Both the position numbers and the translations under genes were made by a program. A DNA stretch of 64,000 nucleotides, from positions 62,001-126,000 of the forward strand of contig CAWAWG010000008.1 of the NCBI GenBank assembly GCA_963785645.1, given 5' to 3'. Source of the DNA: Trebonia sp963785645 (GTDB lineage Bacteria; Actinomycetota; Actinomycetes; Streptosporangiales; Streptosporangiaceae). The notes beneath the pieces were generated by a model, which searched no databases, had not been told where the DNA came from, and worked only from the letters and a program-made list of their open reading frames with translations. Positions 30,425 through 39,040 of this stretch are shown here, piece by piece. Each line of letters opens with the position of its first letter. Positions within the stretch are counted from its first letter, which is position 1.

Positions 30425-30750
30425 GCGGGTTTGGGTTAACGCCTTTGTATTTCTGTGGTGGGGGCTGCCGCTGGCGGACGTGTACTGAGTTTGAGGGGGT
30501 GCAAGGATCCTGTGCTTGATTCGTGGCGTCCCTGTCGCTGCCCTGGGTCCTGGCTTGTGCCTGGTGACGGTGTTTCCAGGGTGTCTCGTGAGGCGGACCG
30601 CTGGCGTGGCGCTGGTTCCCCGTGCGGCGTAGGGCCGGCAATAGCCGACCTTACTTCACACGGGCGGCAGCCGCTCACCGGTTGACACGACGCGGGTGGG
30701 GGGCGGGGGTCGTGCACGGGTGTTTGGGTTTGCATATGCAAATGTGGGGG
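30425..30750. other. intergenic region with no recognised gene
   Basis: Gene-free stretch downstream of the amidase. The only structure I see is the palindrome TTTGCATATGCAAA near 30728-30741, close to the amidase stop, and an ACTTCACACGGGCGGCAGCC segment without a partner. No open frame with a plausible start stands out. Confidence 0.4.
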
Positions 30751-32314
30751 CTACCTTAGGGACATTTCGGTGATCGTGCGGAGGAGGGCAGGGGGGCGGC
30801 GGGAGTTGGTCGCCTGTTCGAAGGCGTAGGCGAGGGCGATTAGGCGCGGCTCGCTCCAGCGGGGGCCGAGGAACGAGACGCCGACTGGGAGCCCGCAGAC
30901 GCGGCCGAACGGGACGGTGATGGCCGGCCAGCCGGAAACCGCGCCCGGCCTTGACGTGCCGAACACCGAGTGGTCGCCGAGAACGTAGTCGGTCAGCCAG
31001 GCCGGGTTCGCGGTCAGCGAGAAGATCGCGTCCAGGTTGTGCTCGACGACCGGCGTCTCCACCGCCGTCCGCGCGAGGATGCTCGCCGCGCCGCGCAACT
31101 CCAGGTAAACCGGATCGGCCAGGTCGCCGTTGGTCGCCTGCGCCGCCTCGAAGATCTCCTGGCCGAACCGGGCGAGAACCAGGCGGGCGTTCCGCTCGTT
31201 GAACTCGATCAGGTCCGCGAGCGTGCCCGGCAGTTCCAGGTCGGAACTGCCGGTGAATGCGGCCAGGTACTTGAGGTAGGCGTTGATCCCGTGCTTGAAC
31301 TCGTAGTTCAGCGCGTCGAACTCGGGCTCGGTGACCTTGTCGATGTCGGGCAGGTCGACCGGGTCGACCACGGTGGCGCCGAGCGCGCGGAGGTAGTCCA
31401 CCGCATCGTCGAGCAGTGCCTCGGTCGCCGCGTCCGCCCCCGCGGAGGCCGTCCGCCAGATGCCGATCCGCGCGCCCTCAATCGCCGCCGGGTCGAGAAA
31501 TGCCGAGTAGTCGATGAAACCCGGATGGTCGGTCGCGCAGTCGTCTGGATCTTCGGCGGCAATGGCGGACAGCAGCTCCGCCGCGTCCGCGACCGACAAG
31601 GCCATCGGTCCGGCGGTGTCCTGCGCCATGGACAGCGGCACGATGCCGGCCCGGCTCGACGAGCCCGAGGGTCGGTTTGATGCCGACCACGCCGCACGCG
31701 CTTGACGGGGAGACGATTGACCCGTCGGTCTCCGTGCCGATCGCGAGCGGGGCGAAGCCCGCCGACAGGCCGGCCGCCGAGCCCGAACTCGAACCGGACG
31801 GGTTGCGGTCGAGTGCGTACGGATTCGATGTCTGGCCGCCAAGCGTGGACCACCCGCTCGTGGAACGAGTCGACCGGAAGTTCGCCCATTCCGACAGGTT
31901 GGCCTTGGCCAGGATGATCGCCCCGGCCGCCCGCAGCCGGGCGACGATAAAGGCGTCCGGCGGCCTGGCGGCGAGCAGGGCCGGCGAGCCCGCCGTCGTG
32001 GGCGCACCCACCACCTGCACGTTGTCCTTGACGAGGACCGGGATTCCCTCAAGTACACCGCGCGGCTTCGCGGCCCGCAACGCGGCGTCGCTCGCGGCCG
32101 CTTGATCCAGGGCGTCGGGGGTCACCGCGATCACGGCGCCGAGCACGGGGTTCACGGCCGCAATGCGATTCAGGTAACGCTGAGTAAGCGCGGTGGCGGT
32201 AAGTTCGCCGGCCAGCATCGCGTGTCGCAGCACGGCCACCGAGGACGAGGCAATATCGATGTACGTGCCAGGGATCTCGGTGGACAGTTCTGACGAACTC
32301 TGGAAATCCGGCAT
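30751..32314 (-). CDS. amidase signature family hydrolase, one frameshift
   Basis: About 521 residues from MPDFQSSSELSTEIPGTYID. Catalytic Ser-cisSer-Lys elements: Lys in GIPVLVKDNVQVVGAPTTAG, the glycine/serine loop NPSGSSSGSAAGLSAG and the nucleophile region IGTETDGSIVSPSSACGVVG. A slip near 31672 separates these from the C-terminal half (MAQDTAGPMALSVADAAELL; PVGVSFLGPRWSEPRLIALA), which is typical of the AtzF/GatA-like family. No Sec signal is evident. It hydrolyses a carboxamide of unknown identity. The IclR regulator upstream (70 bases away, same strand) may control it. Confidence 0.87.
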
Positions 32315-32384
32315 GCCGGCAGGATAACGGTTCAATAGCGGTTCCGTAACCGGATATGACCGCTGTAAATGCGTGAGAAAAGCG

Positions 32385-33191
32385 CTAAATCCGCTGCGCG
32401 TGCTCGATGAGCCCGCTGAGCCTGGCGGCAGCCACCCGGACCTGGCCGAGCAGGCGTTCCTGCTGCGCGGACGGGGCGCGGACGAGTGGAGACGGCACGG
32501 TGAGCGCCGCCACCGTGGAGCGCCCGTCCGTCACCGCCGCGGATGCGGCCCACACTCCCCGGTCGATCTCCTCCTCGCTGGTCGCCCAGCCGCGGGCCGC
32601 GACCTTGGCCACACCCTCCTCGACCCTGGCGGCCGCCGCCGGGTCGGACTGCGCGAGCGGCGCGAGGTACTCGCGCCGCAGGCGATCGGACAGGCCCGCG
32701 AGGAGAACGCGTCCGCTCGCGCCGCGCAAGAGCGGCAGCTGCTGGCCCGGTTCGAATGTGGCCCGCAGGTGATGTTCCGATTCGACTCGGTGGACACACA
32801 CCGGCACGCGGGAGATCAGCCTGACGAAGATCACGGTCTCGCCGCACTCCTGGGCCAGGTCGCGCATGACCGGGTCTGCGAGCTCGATGAGCGTCTCGGC
32901 GGCCTCGGCGGCACGGGCAAGCGAGATGAACCGCGCCGACAGGTGGTACGCACCGCGGTCGTCGCCCACCAAGAACCCCGTATCACGCAAAAGAGCGATA
33001 TATCGGTACATGCTGGGCAACGGAATGGCCGTCGATTCGGCCAGTTCCCGCGCGGTCAGTGTGTGCTGCCGCGGCGAGAAGGCCTGCAGCACGGCAAGAA
33101 CCCGCCGAGCGCCCTCGGCACCAGAGACGGGAACCGCCAAATCTTGCTCCCCGGGCCGCTGCGGCGCTTGGGAAGCTGAATGAGTGGCCAC
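32385..33191 (-). CDS. IclR family transcriptional regulator
   Basis: 268 residues, intact. N-terminal winged helix: GARRVLAVLQAFSPRQHTLT, ARELAESTAIPLPSMYRYIA and FLVGDDRGAYHLSARFI. C-terminal effector domain: ECGETVIFVRLISRVPVCVH, LPLLRGASGRVLLAGLSDRL and GWATSEEEIDRGVWAASAAV. IclR proteins bind small aromatic or carboxylic acid effectors and usually control a neighbouring catabolic gene; the amidase directly downstream is the obvious candidate. Confidence 0.9.
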   Translation of the reverse strand: MATHSASQAPQRPGEQDLAVPVSGAEGARRVLAVLQAFSPRQHTLTARELAESTAIPLPSMYRYIALLRDTGFLVGDDRGAYHLSARFISLARAAEAAETLIELADPVMRDLAQECGETVIFVRLISRVPVCVHRVESEHHLRATFEPGQQLPLLRGASGRVLLAGLSDRLRREYLAPLAQSDPAAAARVEEGVAKVAARGWATSEEEIDRGVWAASAAVTDGRSTVAALTVPSPLVRAPSAQQERLLGQVRVAAARLSGLIEHAQRI

Positions 33192-33419
33192 TGGCCTCTT
33201 TCTCAGTTATTCACCAGGTGACTGTCGCGTCACGATAACGAGCTTCTCAGCAGATCGTCAAGCCATCTCCTGATACTGGCGTGAAATGAGGGGCCATAGT
33301 CCTTTTCGGCCCGGGAGAACGAAAAGCACCGGTAAGTACGTGAAAACAAGAGGCCGGAGCGGCGGCGCGCCAGGACCCGATATCACGAAATTTCCGGCAT
33401 GTGACACCGACCCGGCGCG
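33192..33419. other. IclR upstream region with a degenerate copy of a dispersed repeat
   Basis: Holds the IclR promoter (TTATTCACCAGGTGACTGTC near 33206 is a possible operator). At about 33367-33405, GGCGCGCCAGGACCCGATA followed by TCACGAAATTTCCGGCATGT resembles, in altered order, the hairpin repeats at 50914 and 54055. Confidence 0.35.
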
Positions 33420-33583
33420 GCGTCTTAACCCCAACCACAACGCCTTGACAGGCGCAACGCTTTAACCCCAACTAAGGCGCTTTGCCCCAGCAAGGGCGTC
33501 CTGACCCAGCTACAGCTTCTTGACCCGGCTACAGTTTCTTGACCCAGCTACGCTTCTTGCCCCGGCCACAGCGTCTTAGCCCC
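33420..33583. repeat. degenerate tandem repeat, period about 19 bp
   Basis: Roughly nine imperfect units; the clearest run is GCGTCCTGACCCAGCTACA (33496), GCTTCTTGACCCGGCTACA (33515), GTTTCTTGACCCAGCTAC (33534) and GCTTCTTGCCCCGGCCACA (33552). Units to the left have AACCCCAAC in place of GACCCAGC. It sits downstream of the CPBP protease, and no gene is encoded. Confidence 0.75.
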
Positions 33584-33627
33584 CTGGCGCGGCGCGAGGG
33601 GTTACGGGTTATGCGGCGTCTTCGCTG

Positions 33628-34575
33628 TTACATCAGCCAGGAGACGTGGCCTGCTAGGAGGGCGTAGCCGATGAAGGCCACCGCGTCGATGAGCGTGTGG
33701 GCGATGATCATCGGGGTCGCGCGGCGCCAGCGCAGGAACAGGGTGCCGAAGATGATGCCCATGATCGCGTTGCCCAGGAAGCCGCCGAAGCCCTGGTAGA
33801 GGTGGTAGGAGCCGCGCAGGGTGGCGCTGATCGCCACCGCGTACGACGGGCGGACCCCGAGTTTGCGCAGCCGGGTTAGCAGGTAGCCGGTTACCAGGAC
33901 CTCTTCGAGCAGGCCGTTCTGGAATGCCGACAGCAGCAGAATCGGGTACCGCCACCAGACGTCGGGTTCGTTCTCGGCGACGACATTCAGCGCGATGCCG
34001 GATTTGTAGGCGATGAAGTACAGGCCGAGACCGCTGCCGCCGATCAGCGCCGCGAGCCCGGCGCCGCGCAGGAAGTCGCGCCGGGGCTGGGTACGGTCCA
34101 CGCCGATCGACTTCGTGTCGCCGGCGCGGGCAAGCAGGTAGAAGGCGAGCACTACCGGGGCGACGCCCGAGGCGATCGAGACGAGTTGCAAGGACAGGTC
34201 GAGTAGCGGGCGGCCGGGCGCCTGCGAGCCGTTGAGGGTCACCGACTGCGAGGCGAGCGAGTGATGCGCCGTCAGCGACCCGATCAGCGAGACGAACGCG
34301 GAAACCCCGCTGGCGCCGAGCGACACCGCGAAGACGGAAAAGATCTCCCAGCGCAGGAGCACCCGGTCCCGGTGGGACAGCTCGGGCGAGTCATCCGGCC
34401 GGGTGAGGTGCAGCGGGTCCCTTGCATCCGCGCCTGAAGCCCCGGGCCCGTAGGTCGTCTGCCCCCGCGGCAGAGTACGCGGGCGGACAAGACGGAGCCA
34501 TGCCACCGTTCGGGATGACCGGTCTTGGCCTTCTCCCGCGGCTGGCAGTTGCGAACTATCGGATTTCACTGGCAC
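33628..34575 (-). CDS. CPBP family intramembrane metalloprotease
   Basis: 315 residues. About 75 soluble N-terminal residues precede a membrane domain of about seven helices (FSVFAVSLGASGVSAFVSLI, LQLVSIASGVAPVVLAFYLL, GLAALIGGSGLGLYFIAY). The CPBP/Abi motifs are present: paired glutamates in SAFQNGLLEEVLVTGYLLTR, TLRGSYHLYQGFGGFLGNAI (motif 2 His) and PMIIAHTLIDAVAFIGYALL (motif 3 His). Type II CAAX-like proteases cleave within membranes, some in bacteriocin self-immunity or signalling; the substrate here is unknown. It stands alone on its strand. Confidence 0.88.
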   Translation of the reverse strand: MPVKSDSSQLPAAGEGQDRSSRTVAWLRLVRPRTLPRGQTTYGPGASGADARDPLHLTRPDDSPELSHRDRVLLRWEIFSVFAVSLGASGVSAFVSLIGSLTAHHSLASQSVTLNGSQAPGRPLLDLSLQLVSIASGVAPVVLAFYLLARAGDTKSIGVDRTQPRRDFLRGAGLAALIGGSGLGLYFIAYKSGIALNVVAENEPDVWWRYPILLLSAFQNGLLEEVLVTGYLLTRLRKLGVRPSYAVAISATLRGSYHLYQGFGGFLGNAIMGIIFGTLFLRWRRATPMIIAHTLIDAVAFIGYALLAGHVSWLM

Positions 34576-34767
34576 TCCCGCTTATCCGCCGCAACCTCGG
34601 ACGGTCCGCCCGCGCGCCGACGCGGACACGGCAGGCACAAGGGTCCTTCCGGAAGGCATCGCCGCCTTAGCAGACCCACGATAGCGATCTTAAAACCACG
34701 GACGATTCGTCCGTGCGCCAGCACGGACACCGGGGGGTACGGGGGGTCGTCCCCCCGGGAGATATTG

Positions 34768-34821
34768 CTGCCTTGGCGGGCCGATATGATGGCGATTTTT
34801 GCCATCGGCCCGCCAAGGCAG
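34768..34821 (-). terminator. perfect 18-bp stem-loop after the DUF397 gene
   Basis: CTGCCTTGGCGGGCCGAT (34768-34785) is exactly complementary to 34804-34821, with an inner GATGGC/GCCATC helix and a T-rich loop. It begins four bases after the DUF397 stop codon and is best read as that operon's terminator. The adjacent 34640-34760 contains a second hairpin (CACGGACG/CGTCCGTG) and a diverged copy of the GCTGCCTTGGCGGG word. Confidence 0.7.
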
Positions 34822-34826
34822 CCCGG

Positions 34827-35057
34827 CTACGCCAACAGCGGGTCGAAATCGCCGTCTTGGGCGCCGCCGATCAGCGCCTCGATCTCGGCCTTGGTGTAGA
34901 TCAGGGCCGGCCCGTCGGGGTCCGCCGCGTTGCGGACGGCCACCTGACCGTCGGGGAGCCGGGCCATCTCGACGCCGGTGGCGGCGTCGCCGGCCAGCCG
35001 CCACTGAAGGACAGGCAGCTCGGTCGCCGGCATTCCGTTGTAGACACCGTCGGCCAT
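34827..35057 (-). CDS. DUF397 domain protein
   Basis: 76 residues, MADGVYNGMPATELPVLQWR to AEIEALIGGAQDGDFDPLLA, with the DUF397 pattern GVEMARLPDGQVAVRNAADP. DUF397 proteins are almost always encoded directly after a Scr1-type helix-turn-helix gene, as here (6-base gap), and are thought to act as small partners or antagonists of that regulator, in the manner of a developmental toxin-antitoxin-like pair. Confidence 0.87.
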   Translation of the reverse strand: MADGVYNGMPATELPVLQWRLAGDAATGVEMARLPDGQVAVRNAADPDGPALIYTKAEIEALIGGAQDGDFDPLLA

Positions 35058-35063
35058 GGGACC

Positions 35064-35945
35064 TCAGATCTCCTTCAGCATCGCGGACAGGATCTCCCTG
35101 GTCCGGTCGGGTGACGTACCCGCGACCGAGAGGCGTTCCATCACCGCGGCGTAACGCTCGACTTCTTCCGGCTTGTCAACGTAGTGCGCGCCGGTCAGGT
35201 ACTCCATATAGACCACGTCGGGCAGGTCGGTCTCCGGGAACCGCATGATGGTGAACGCGCCGCCCTCGGCCGCGTGCCCACCGTACCTGAACGGCATGAC
35301 CTGAATGGTGATGTTGGGCTCGCCGACGAGGTCGATGAGGCGCTCGATCTGGCCGACGTGCACGTCGCGGCCGCCCATTGGGCGCCGGAGCGCCGCCTCG
35401 TCCATGACGACCCAGTACCGGGGCGGGCTCTCCCGCGTCAGCAGCTTCTGCCGGCCCATCCGCAGCGCCACCCGGCGCTCCACTTCGTCCGGGTCGAGGC
35501 CAGGTGCGCCCTGCAGGATGACGGCACGGGCGTACTCTTCGGTCTGCAACAGGCCGGGAACGAACTGAACCTCGTAGACACGGATGAGCTGTGCGGCCTC
35601 TTCGAGGCCGACGAAGACGTGGAACCAGTCGGGTACCACATCCTGGAACTTCTGGTACCAGGGCGTCGCGTTCGCCTCACGGGTGAGCTGGACCAGCTTC
35701 TCCCGCTCAGCCAGGTCGTTCACTCCGTAGAACTCAAGCAGGTCGGTGACGTCGCGTTCCTTGAACGAAACGCGGCCAAGTTCCATCCGGCTTATCTTGG
35801 AGCCCGAGGCACGGATGTGATAGCCGGCATCGTCGCGGGTGACGCTCGCGGTCTCGCGCAGGCGCCTGAGCTGGGCGCCCAGCAGCATCCTGAGCACGGT
35901 CGGACCGCCTGCGGGAGCGGCGCCTCCAGGCGCACTAATACTCAA
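35064..35945 (-). CDS. Scr1-type helix-turn-helix regulator (DUF5753)
   Basis: About 293 residues. N-terminal XRE-like DNA-binding domain (VLRMLLGAQLRRLRETASVT, HIRASGSKISRMELGRVSF) and C-terminal DUF5753 ligand domain (FHVFVGLEEAAQLIRVYEVQ, FVPGLLQTEEYARAVI, IQVMPFRYGGHAAEGGAFTI). I chose the TTG at 35945 because GGGAGGGA lies seven bases upstream; a GTG at 35987 would add 14 residues but has no ribosome binding site. Multi-copy actinomycete regulators of this type pair with DUF397 proteins in morphological control. Confidence 0.88.
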   Translation of the reverse strand: MSISAPGGAAPAGGPTVLRMLLGAQLRRLRETASVTRDDAGYHIRASGSKISRMELGRVSFKERDVTDLLEFYGVNDLAEREKLVQLTREANATPWYQKFQDVVPDWFHVFVGLEEAAQLIRVYEVQFVPGLLQTEEYARAVILQGAPGLDPDEVERRVALRMGRQKLLTRESPPRYWVVMDEAALRRPMGGRDVHVGQIERLIDLVGEPNITIQVMPFRYGGHAAEGGAFTIMRFPETDLPDVVYMEYLTGAHYVDKPEEVERYAAVMERLSVAGTSPDRTREILSAMLKEI

Positions 35946-36225
35946 CGCGGTCCCTCCCAGGTCTTCCGGTAAGCCGATGATCCCCACCCATCAGCGCTTC
36001 TATCATCTTCGCGGCGCATCTGCACGAGCCTCTGCACGGAGGCATCTGCACATGCACGGCGTTGATGACGCTGCGATGATATCGCGCTCAGTGTCGGTAC
36101 ACGAGATTCTGCCAATACTGATAACAAGGGATACATTAGGGGGAGGCGCTTCCTGCCGGGCTGGTCGGTGCTTCGCGCAGATCAGGGCTATGATTCGTCC
36201 TCAACGCGTCACGTAAGGGTACCCA

Positions 36226-36774
36226 ATGTTGAAGACATCATCCGGCGGTAGCAGCGGGCAGTCGGGACTGGCCGGCCTCGAGAAGAGGCTCACGGGCAGC
36301 GAACCGGACGACTCGCAGGTCCCCAGCCCGGTGTTGAAGGCGACCCGGTGCATGCTGGCCGGGGCGGTTGTGACCATTGTGCTTGGCCTGTTCCAGGTCA
36401 TCGTGCTGCTCGCGGACAGGAACGCGCTCGGCAGCGTCAGCGGAAAGCCGCCGTCGTCGGCCGAATTGGCGGAGGGCATCGTCATCGTGCTCATCGAGTA
36501 CGTGATCGAGACGTCACTGTGGGTGCTGATGGCGCGGGTGAACCGCTCGGGAAAGACCTGGGGACGGATCGTCGCCTCGGTGCTATTCGCCCTCTGGACC
36601 TTCAACATCTACTCCGTGATCAACTCGCTCCAGAGCGGACAGGTCCTTACCGTCGCCGACATCATCTACATCATCTTGACCGTAGTGATGTGGCTGGCCG
36701 GCCTCTTCGCCACCGCTCTGCTCTGGCGGTCGGAGTCGAGCGCGTACTTCAAGGCACGCTCCGCGGCCCGCTAG
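36226..36774 (+). CDS. hypothetical four-helix membrane protein
   Basis: 182 residues with four hydrophobic segments at roughly 45-65 (MLAGAVVTIVLGLFQVIVLL), 85-105 (AEGIVIVLIEYVIETSLWVL), 115-135 (IVASVLFALWTFNIYSVINS) and 145-170 (VADIIYIILTVVMWLAGLFA). The N-terminal 40 residues are Ser/Gly-rich and cytoplasmic-looking. No domain is recognised. It is divergent from the Scr1 gene. Start at 36226 lacks a strong ribosome binding site. Confidence 0.7.
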   Translation: MLKTSSGGSSGQSGLAGLEKRLTGSEPDDSQVPSPVLKATRCMLAGAVVTIVLGLFQVIVLLADRNALGSVSGKPPSSAELAEGIVIVLIEYVIETSLWVLMARVNRSGKTWGRIVASVLFALWTFNIYSVINSLQSGQVLTVADIIYIILTVVMWLAGLFATALLWRSESSAYFKARSAAR

Positions 36775-37057
36775 GACTTGGCCCGCGGTTTGTCACGCAC
36801 GCGCCTGCGACCCTGCGCGCGAATCGCTTGCCTGGTGTGGCGGGTGTCTTTTGCGGGGCCCGGGCGTTAGCGGAAACCGGGTTGCGCTTCTGCGAACCGC
36901 ATGGCGAGCAATGACCGTGATTGTTGATTCCTCCGGATTTTCCCGCATTCTCGACGGATTTCGGACCCCCTCTGGACTAATCAGTGCGGCTGACGTAAGC
37001 AAGGAGAGAAGTCTGCGGCCTTAAGGGTCTAGACCTTATGGGAGGGGAGCCAGCGTC

Positions 37058-37732
37058 GTGGCATACGCATGGATGCCGGAAGCAATGCGCATCCGGGCGG
37101 AGACTGACGGAGGCCCCCTGGTCGGCGGCGCGCCCCGCGCGGTCTGGCTGACTCTCGGCACCACCCCCGGCGCGGTATCCGTCCAGTCGGCCGCGCAGCG
37201 GCTGATCGGCGAGTGCCGCCCGTGCCATCTGGTCTGGGACCCGCTGACCGGTGACATCGCCCAGCTCGTCTCCGTGCTGCGGGCCGGGCGCGCGCTCGGT
37301 GCCGCCGATCACCTCGACTGGGCGCCCGGCCGCGTCCGAACGCATCCGGAGAACGTGAACGCCGAAGGCCGGGTGTGCGTGCAAATCGGCGTGCTCGGCC
37401 GCCCCTGCCAGCCGTTCACCGGCGGCTCGCTCGTCGGCATCGAGACGATCGTGAGCTGGCTTGACTCATGGGGCGTATCACGCCGCTGGCTGGCCGGCCG
37501 GCCGGCGGCGCACCGCATCGAGATGCCGACCGCCACGGCGACCATCGTTGACCGGCGCAGCCGCGTCGCCTGGGCCCGAGGCGGTCACTTCGGCGCGTCG
37601 CAGGTGCCCGGGTGCGACAACGCCGGTCCGGGTGTGATCGACATCGACCGGATCACCGGCCCGCACGGGATCGGAGTACGCGCGCATAGCATGATCCCTC
37701 GGGCCGAGGCGGCGTTGCCCATACCGGCGTAA
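37058..37732 (+). CDS. hypothetical protein, possibly amidase_2/peptidoglycan-recognition-like
   Basis: 224 residues from a GTG at 37058 behind GGAGGGGA. The protein begins MAYAWMPEAMRIRAETDGGP and has a beta-rich middle (VWLTLGTTPGAVSVQSAAQR, CHLVWDPLTGDIAQLVSVLR, NAEGRVCVQIGVLG). Near the C-terminus, GGHFGASQVPGCDNAGPGVI followed by DIDRI resembles the zinc-site end of N-acetylmuramoyl-L-alanine amidases (xHSQVPxNxHxDPGxID), but the metal-binding His/Asp residues are replaced. It may be a non-catalytic phage-lysin-like protein. A palindrome with core GTCTAGAC (37023-37037) lies upstream, and a long hairpin terminator follows. Function not assigned with confidence. Confidence 0.6.
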   Translation: MAYAWMPEAMRIRAETDGGPLVGGAPRAVWLTLGTTPGAVSVQSAAQRLIGECRPCHLVWDPLTGDIAQLVSVLRAGRALGAADHLDWAPGRVRTHPENVNAEGRVCVQIGVLGRPCQPFTGGSLVGIETIVSWLDSWGVSRRWLAGRPAAHRIEMPTATATIVDRRSRVAWARGGHFGASQVPGCDNAGPGVIDIDRITGPHGIGVRAHSMIPRAEAALPIPA

Positions 37733-37809
37733 GCCGGGGACCGCGCTCACTTCCCTGCCGCTATGCCCCTTATGCCGGACGGATTTGGGTGCCCGCGGCA
37801 GCACTGGGC

Positions 37810-37867
37810 AAGATAGTGGATCGCTGAGCACCCAATGGCGATATCGGCGATCCACTATCTTTTATTC
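37810..37867 (+). terminator. long 15-bp stem-loop with T-tract
   Basis: AAGATAGTGGATCGC (37810-37824) is perfectly complementary to 37847-37861, loop 22 bases, followed by TTTATTC. This is a textbook intrinsic terminator for the gene ending at 37732. The remaining 37868-38177 contains the orn promoter region and a small AAGGC-TTTTT-GCCTT hairpin just before the orn start; no gene is visible. Confidence 0.8.
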
Positions 37868-38177
37868 GCTCCCCCGGCGATGCCAGGCGGCTTGCCGGTC
37901 GCGTCTCGGGCGACGGCGCGCACGGCGCGAACTGGCCCCCCGAGGGGCGCTTGGAACGACAGCCGGCAGCCGGACCGCCGTTTGCGAGCCCGATCGGCAC
38001 CAGGCAACCGACGGGCGAGGCGCAGGCCAGGGGTGCCCGGCCCGATGACACTGCTGCCGGTGCACCTCGCGATCTTCAAGCAGGTCGCGCCGGTGACGCC
38101 ATTCCAGAGAACGGGTACGGGGAGAGGCAGCGCACGTATCCGTTCGGGATAAGGCTTTTTGCCTTTACCCTTGTGGA

Positions 38178-38780
38178 ATGAACGACCGGCTAGTATGGAT
38201 CGACTGCGAGATGACGGGCCTCGACATCGAGCGGGATGCGCTGATCGAGATCGCGTGCGTAGTCACGGACTCGGACCTGAACCTGCTCGACGGCGGGATC
38301 GACCTCATCATCAAGCCGCCTGCCGAGGCACTTGATCAGATGAGTGACGTGGTACGGAAGATGCATACCACCTCTGGGCTGCTCGCCGACCTAGCCGGCG
38401 GCATGACGCTCGCGGAGGCCTGCGACGGGGTGCTGGCCTATGTCAAGCACCACGTGCGAGAGGCGCGCAAGGTACCGCTGTGCGGCAACTCGATCGCCAC
38501 CGACCGCTGGTTCATCGCCCGCGACATGCCCGAGCTCGACAACTGGCTGCACTACCGAATGATCGACGTCTCCTCGGTGAAGGAGCTTGCGCGGCGCTGG
38601 TATCCGCGGGCCTACTTCGCCTCCCCGGAGAAGCACGGCGGGCACCGGGCGCTCGCCGACATTATCGAGTCCGTGCGGGAACTGCACTACTACCGGGACA
38701 CCGTATTCGTGCCGCAGCCAGGGCCGGACTCGGCCACCGCACGGGAGATCGCCGCCCGGTACGTCAAGCCGCAGCCTTAG
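38178..38780 (+). CDS. orn: oligoribonuclease
   Basis: 200 residues, DEDDh 3'-5' exoribonuclease that degrades 2-5 nt RNAs and pGpG. Exo I: LVWIDCEMTGLDIERDALIE; Exo II: KVPLCGNSIATDRWFIARDM; Exo III: HGGHRALADIIESVRELHYY, with the catalytic His and Asp. Length and order match actinobacterial Orn. It is followed by tRNA-His, an arrangement common in actinomycetes. Confidence 0.96.
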   Translation: MNDRLVWIDCEMTGLDIERDALIEIACVVTDSDLNLLDGGIDLIIKPPAEALDQMSDVVRKMHTTSGLLADLAGGMTLAEACDGVLAYVKHHVREARKVPLCGNSIATDRWFIARDMPELDNWLHYRMIDVSSVKELARRWYPRAYFASPEKHGGHRALADIIESVRELHYYRDTVFVPQPGPDSATAREIAARYVKPQP

Positions 38781-38850
38781 CGCGCGAACTGGTTCGTGCA
38801 CTGGTTCCGGTACCGCTATACTCATGACAGCCTTCCGGGGAAGGCACATG

Positions 38851-38926
38851 GTGGGTGTAGCTCAGCTGGCAGAGCGCCAGGTTGTGGTCCTGGATGTCGT
38901 GGGTTCAAGTCCCATCACTCACCCCA
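38851..38926 (+). tRNA. tRNA-His(GTG)
   Basis: Cloverleaf: acceptor GTGGGTG pairs with CACTCAC; D-arm GCTCAGCTGGCAGAGC; anticodon stem CCAGG/CCTGG with anticodon GTG; T-arm with GGTTCAAGTCC; encoded CCA at 38924-38926. The discriminator is C73 and the base before position 1 (38850) is G, the G-1 identity element specific to tRNA-His. A GCCTTCC/GGAAGGC hairpin lies in the 5' leader. Confidence 0.97.
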
Positions 38927-39040
38927 TGTTGCATGGCGGGTGACCTGCGGTTTGTCAGGTCACCCGTTTTTCTTTCCTGCCAAGTCGTCTGGTTTTCTGG
39001 GTTGGTGGCGCGCGGGTACCCGTCGTGGCACGCTGAGAGC

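Noticed and set aside
30239..30439. Lys/Ser-rich small protein (KSKIKSKIKSKSKRKS)
   Set aside because: It is translation of a low-complexity purine tract; no family, no credible start signal.
33367..33405. Third full copy of the alpha-galactosidase flanking repeat
   Set aside because: Only parts match and their order differs (GGCGCGCCAG before TCACGAAATTTCCGGC); it lacks the stem, so it is mentioned as a weak relic only.
33420..33583. CRISPR-like array of 19-bp units
   Set aside because: Units are directly adjacent with no unique spacers, and they diverge progressively.
36348..36914. 188-codon plus-strand frame overlapping the four-helix membrane protein
   Set aside because: Same strand, shifted frame; composition is Arg/Gly/His-rich noise, whereas the other frame gives clear membrane helices.
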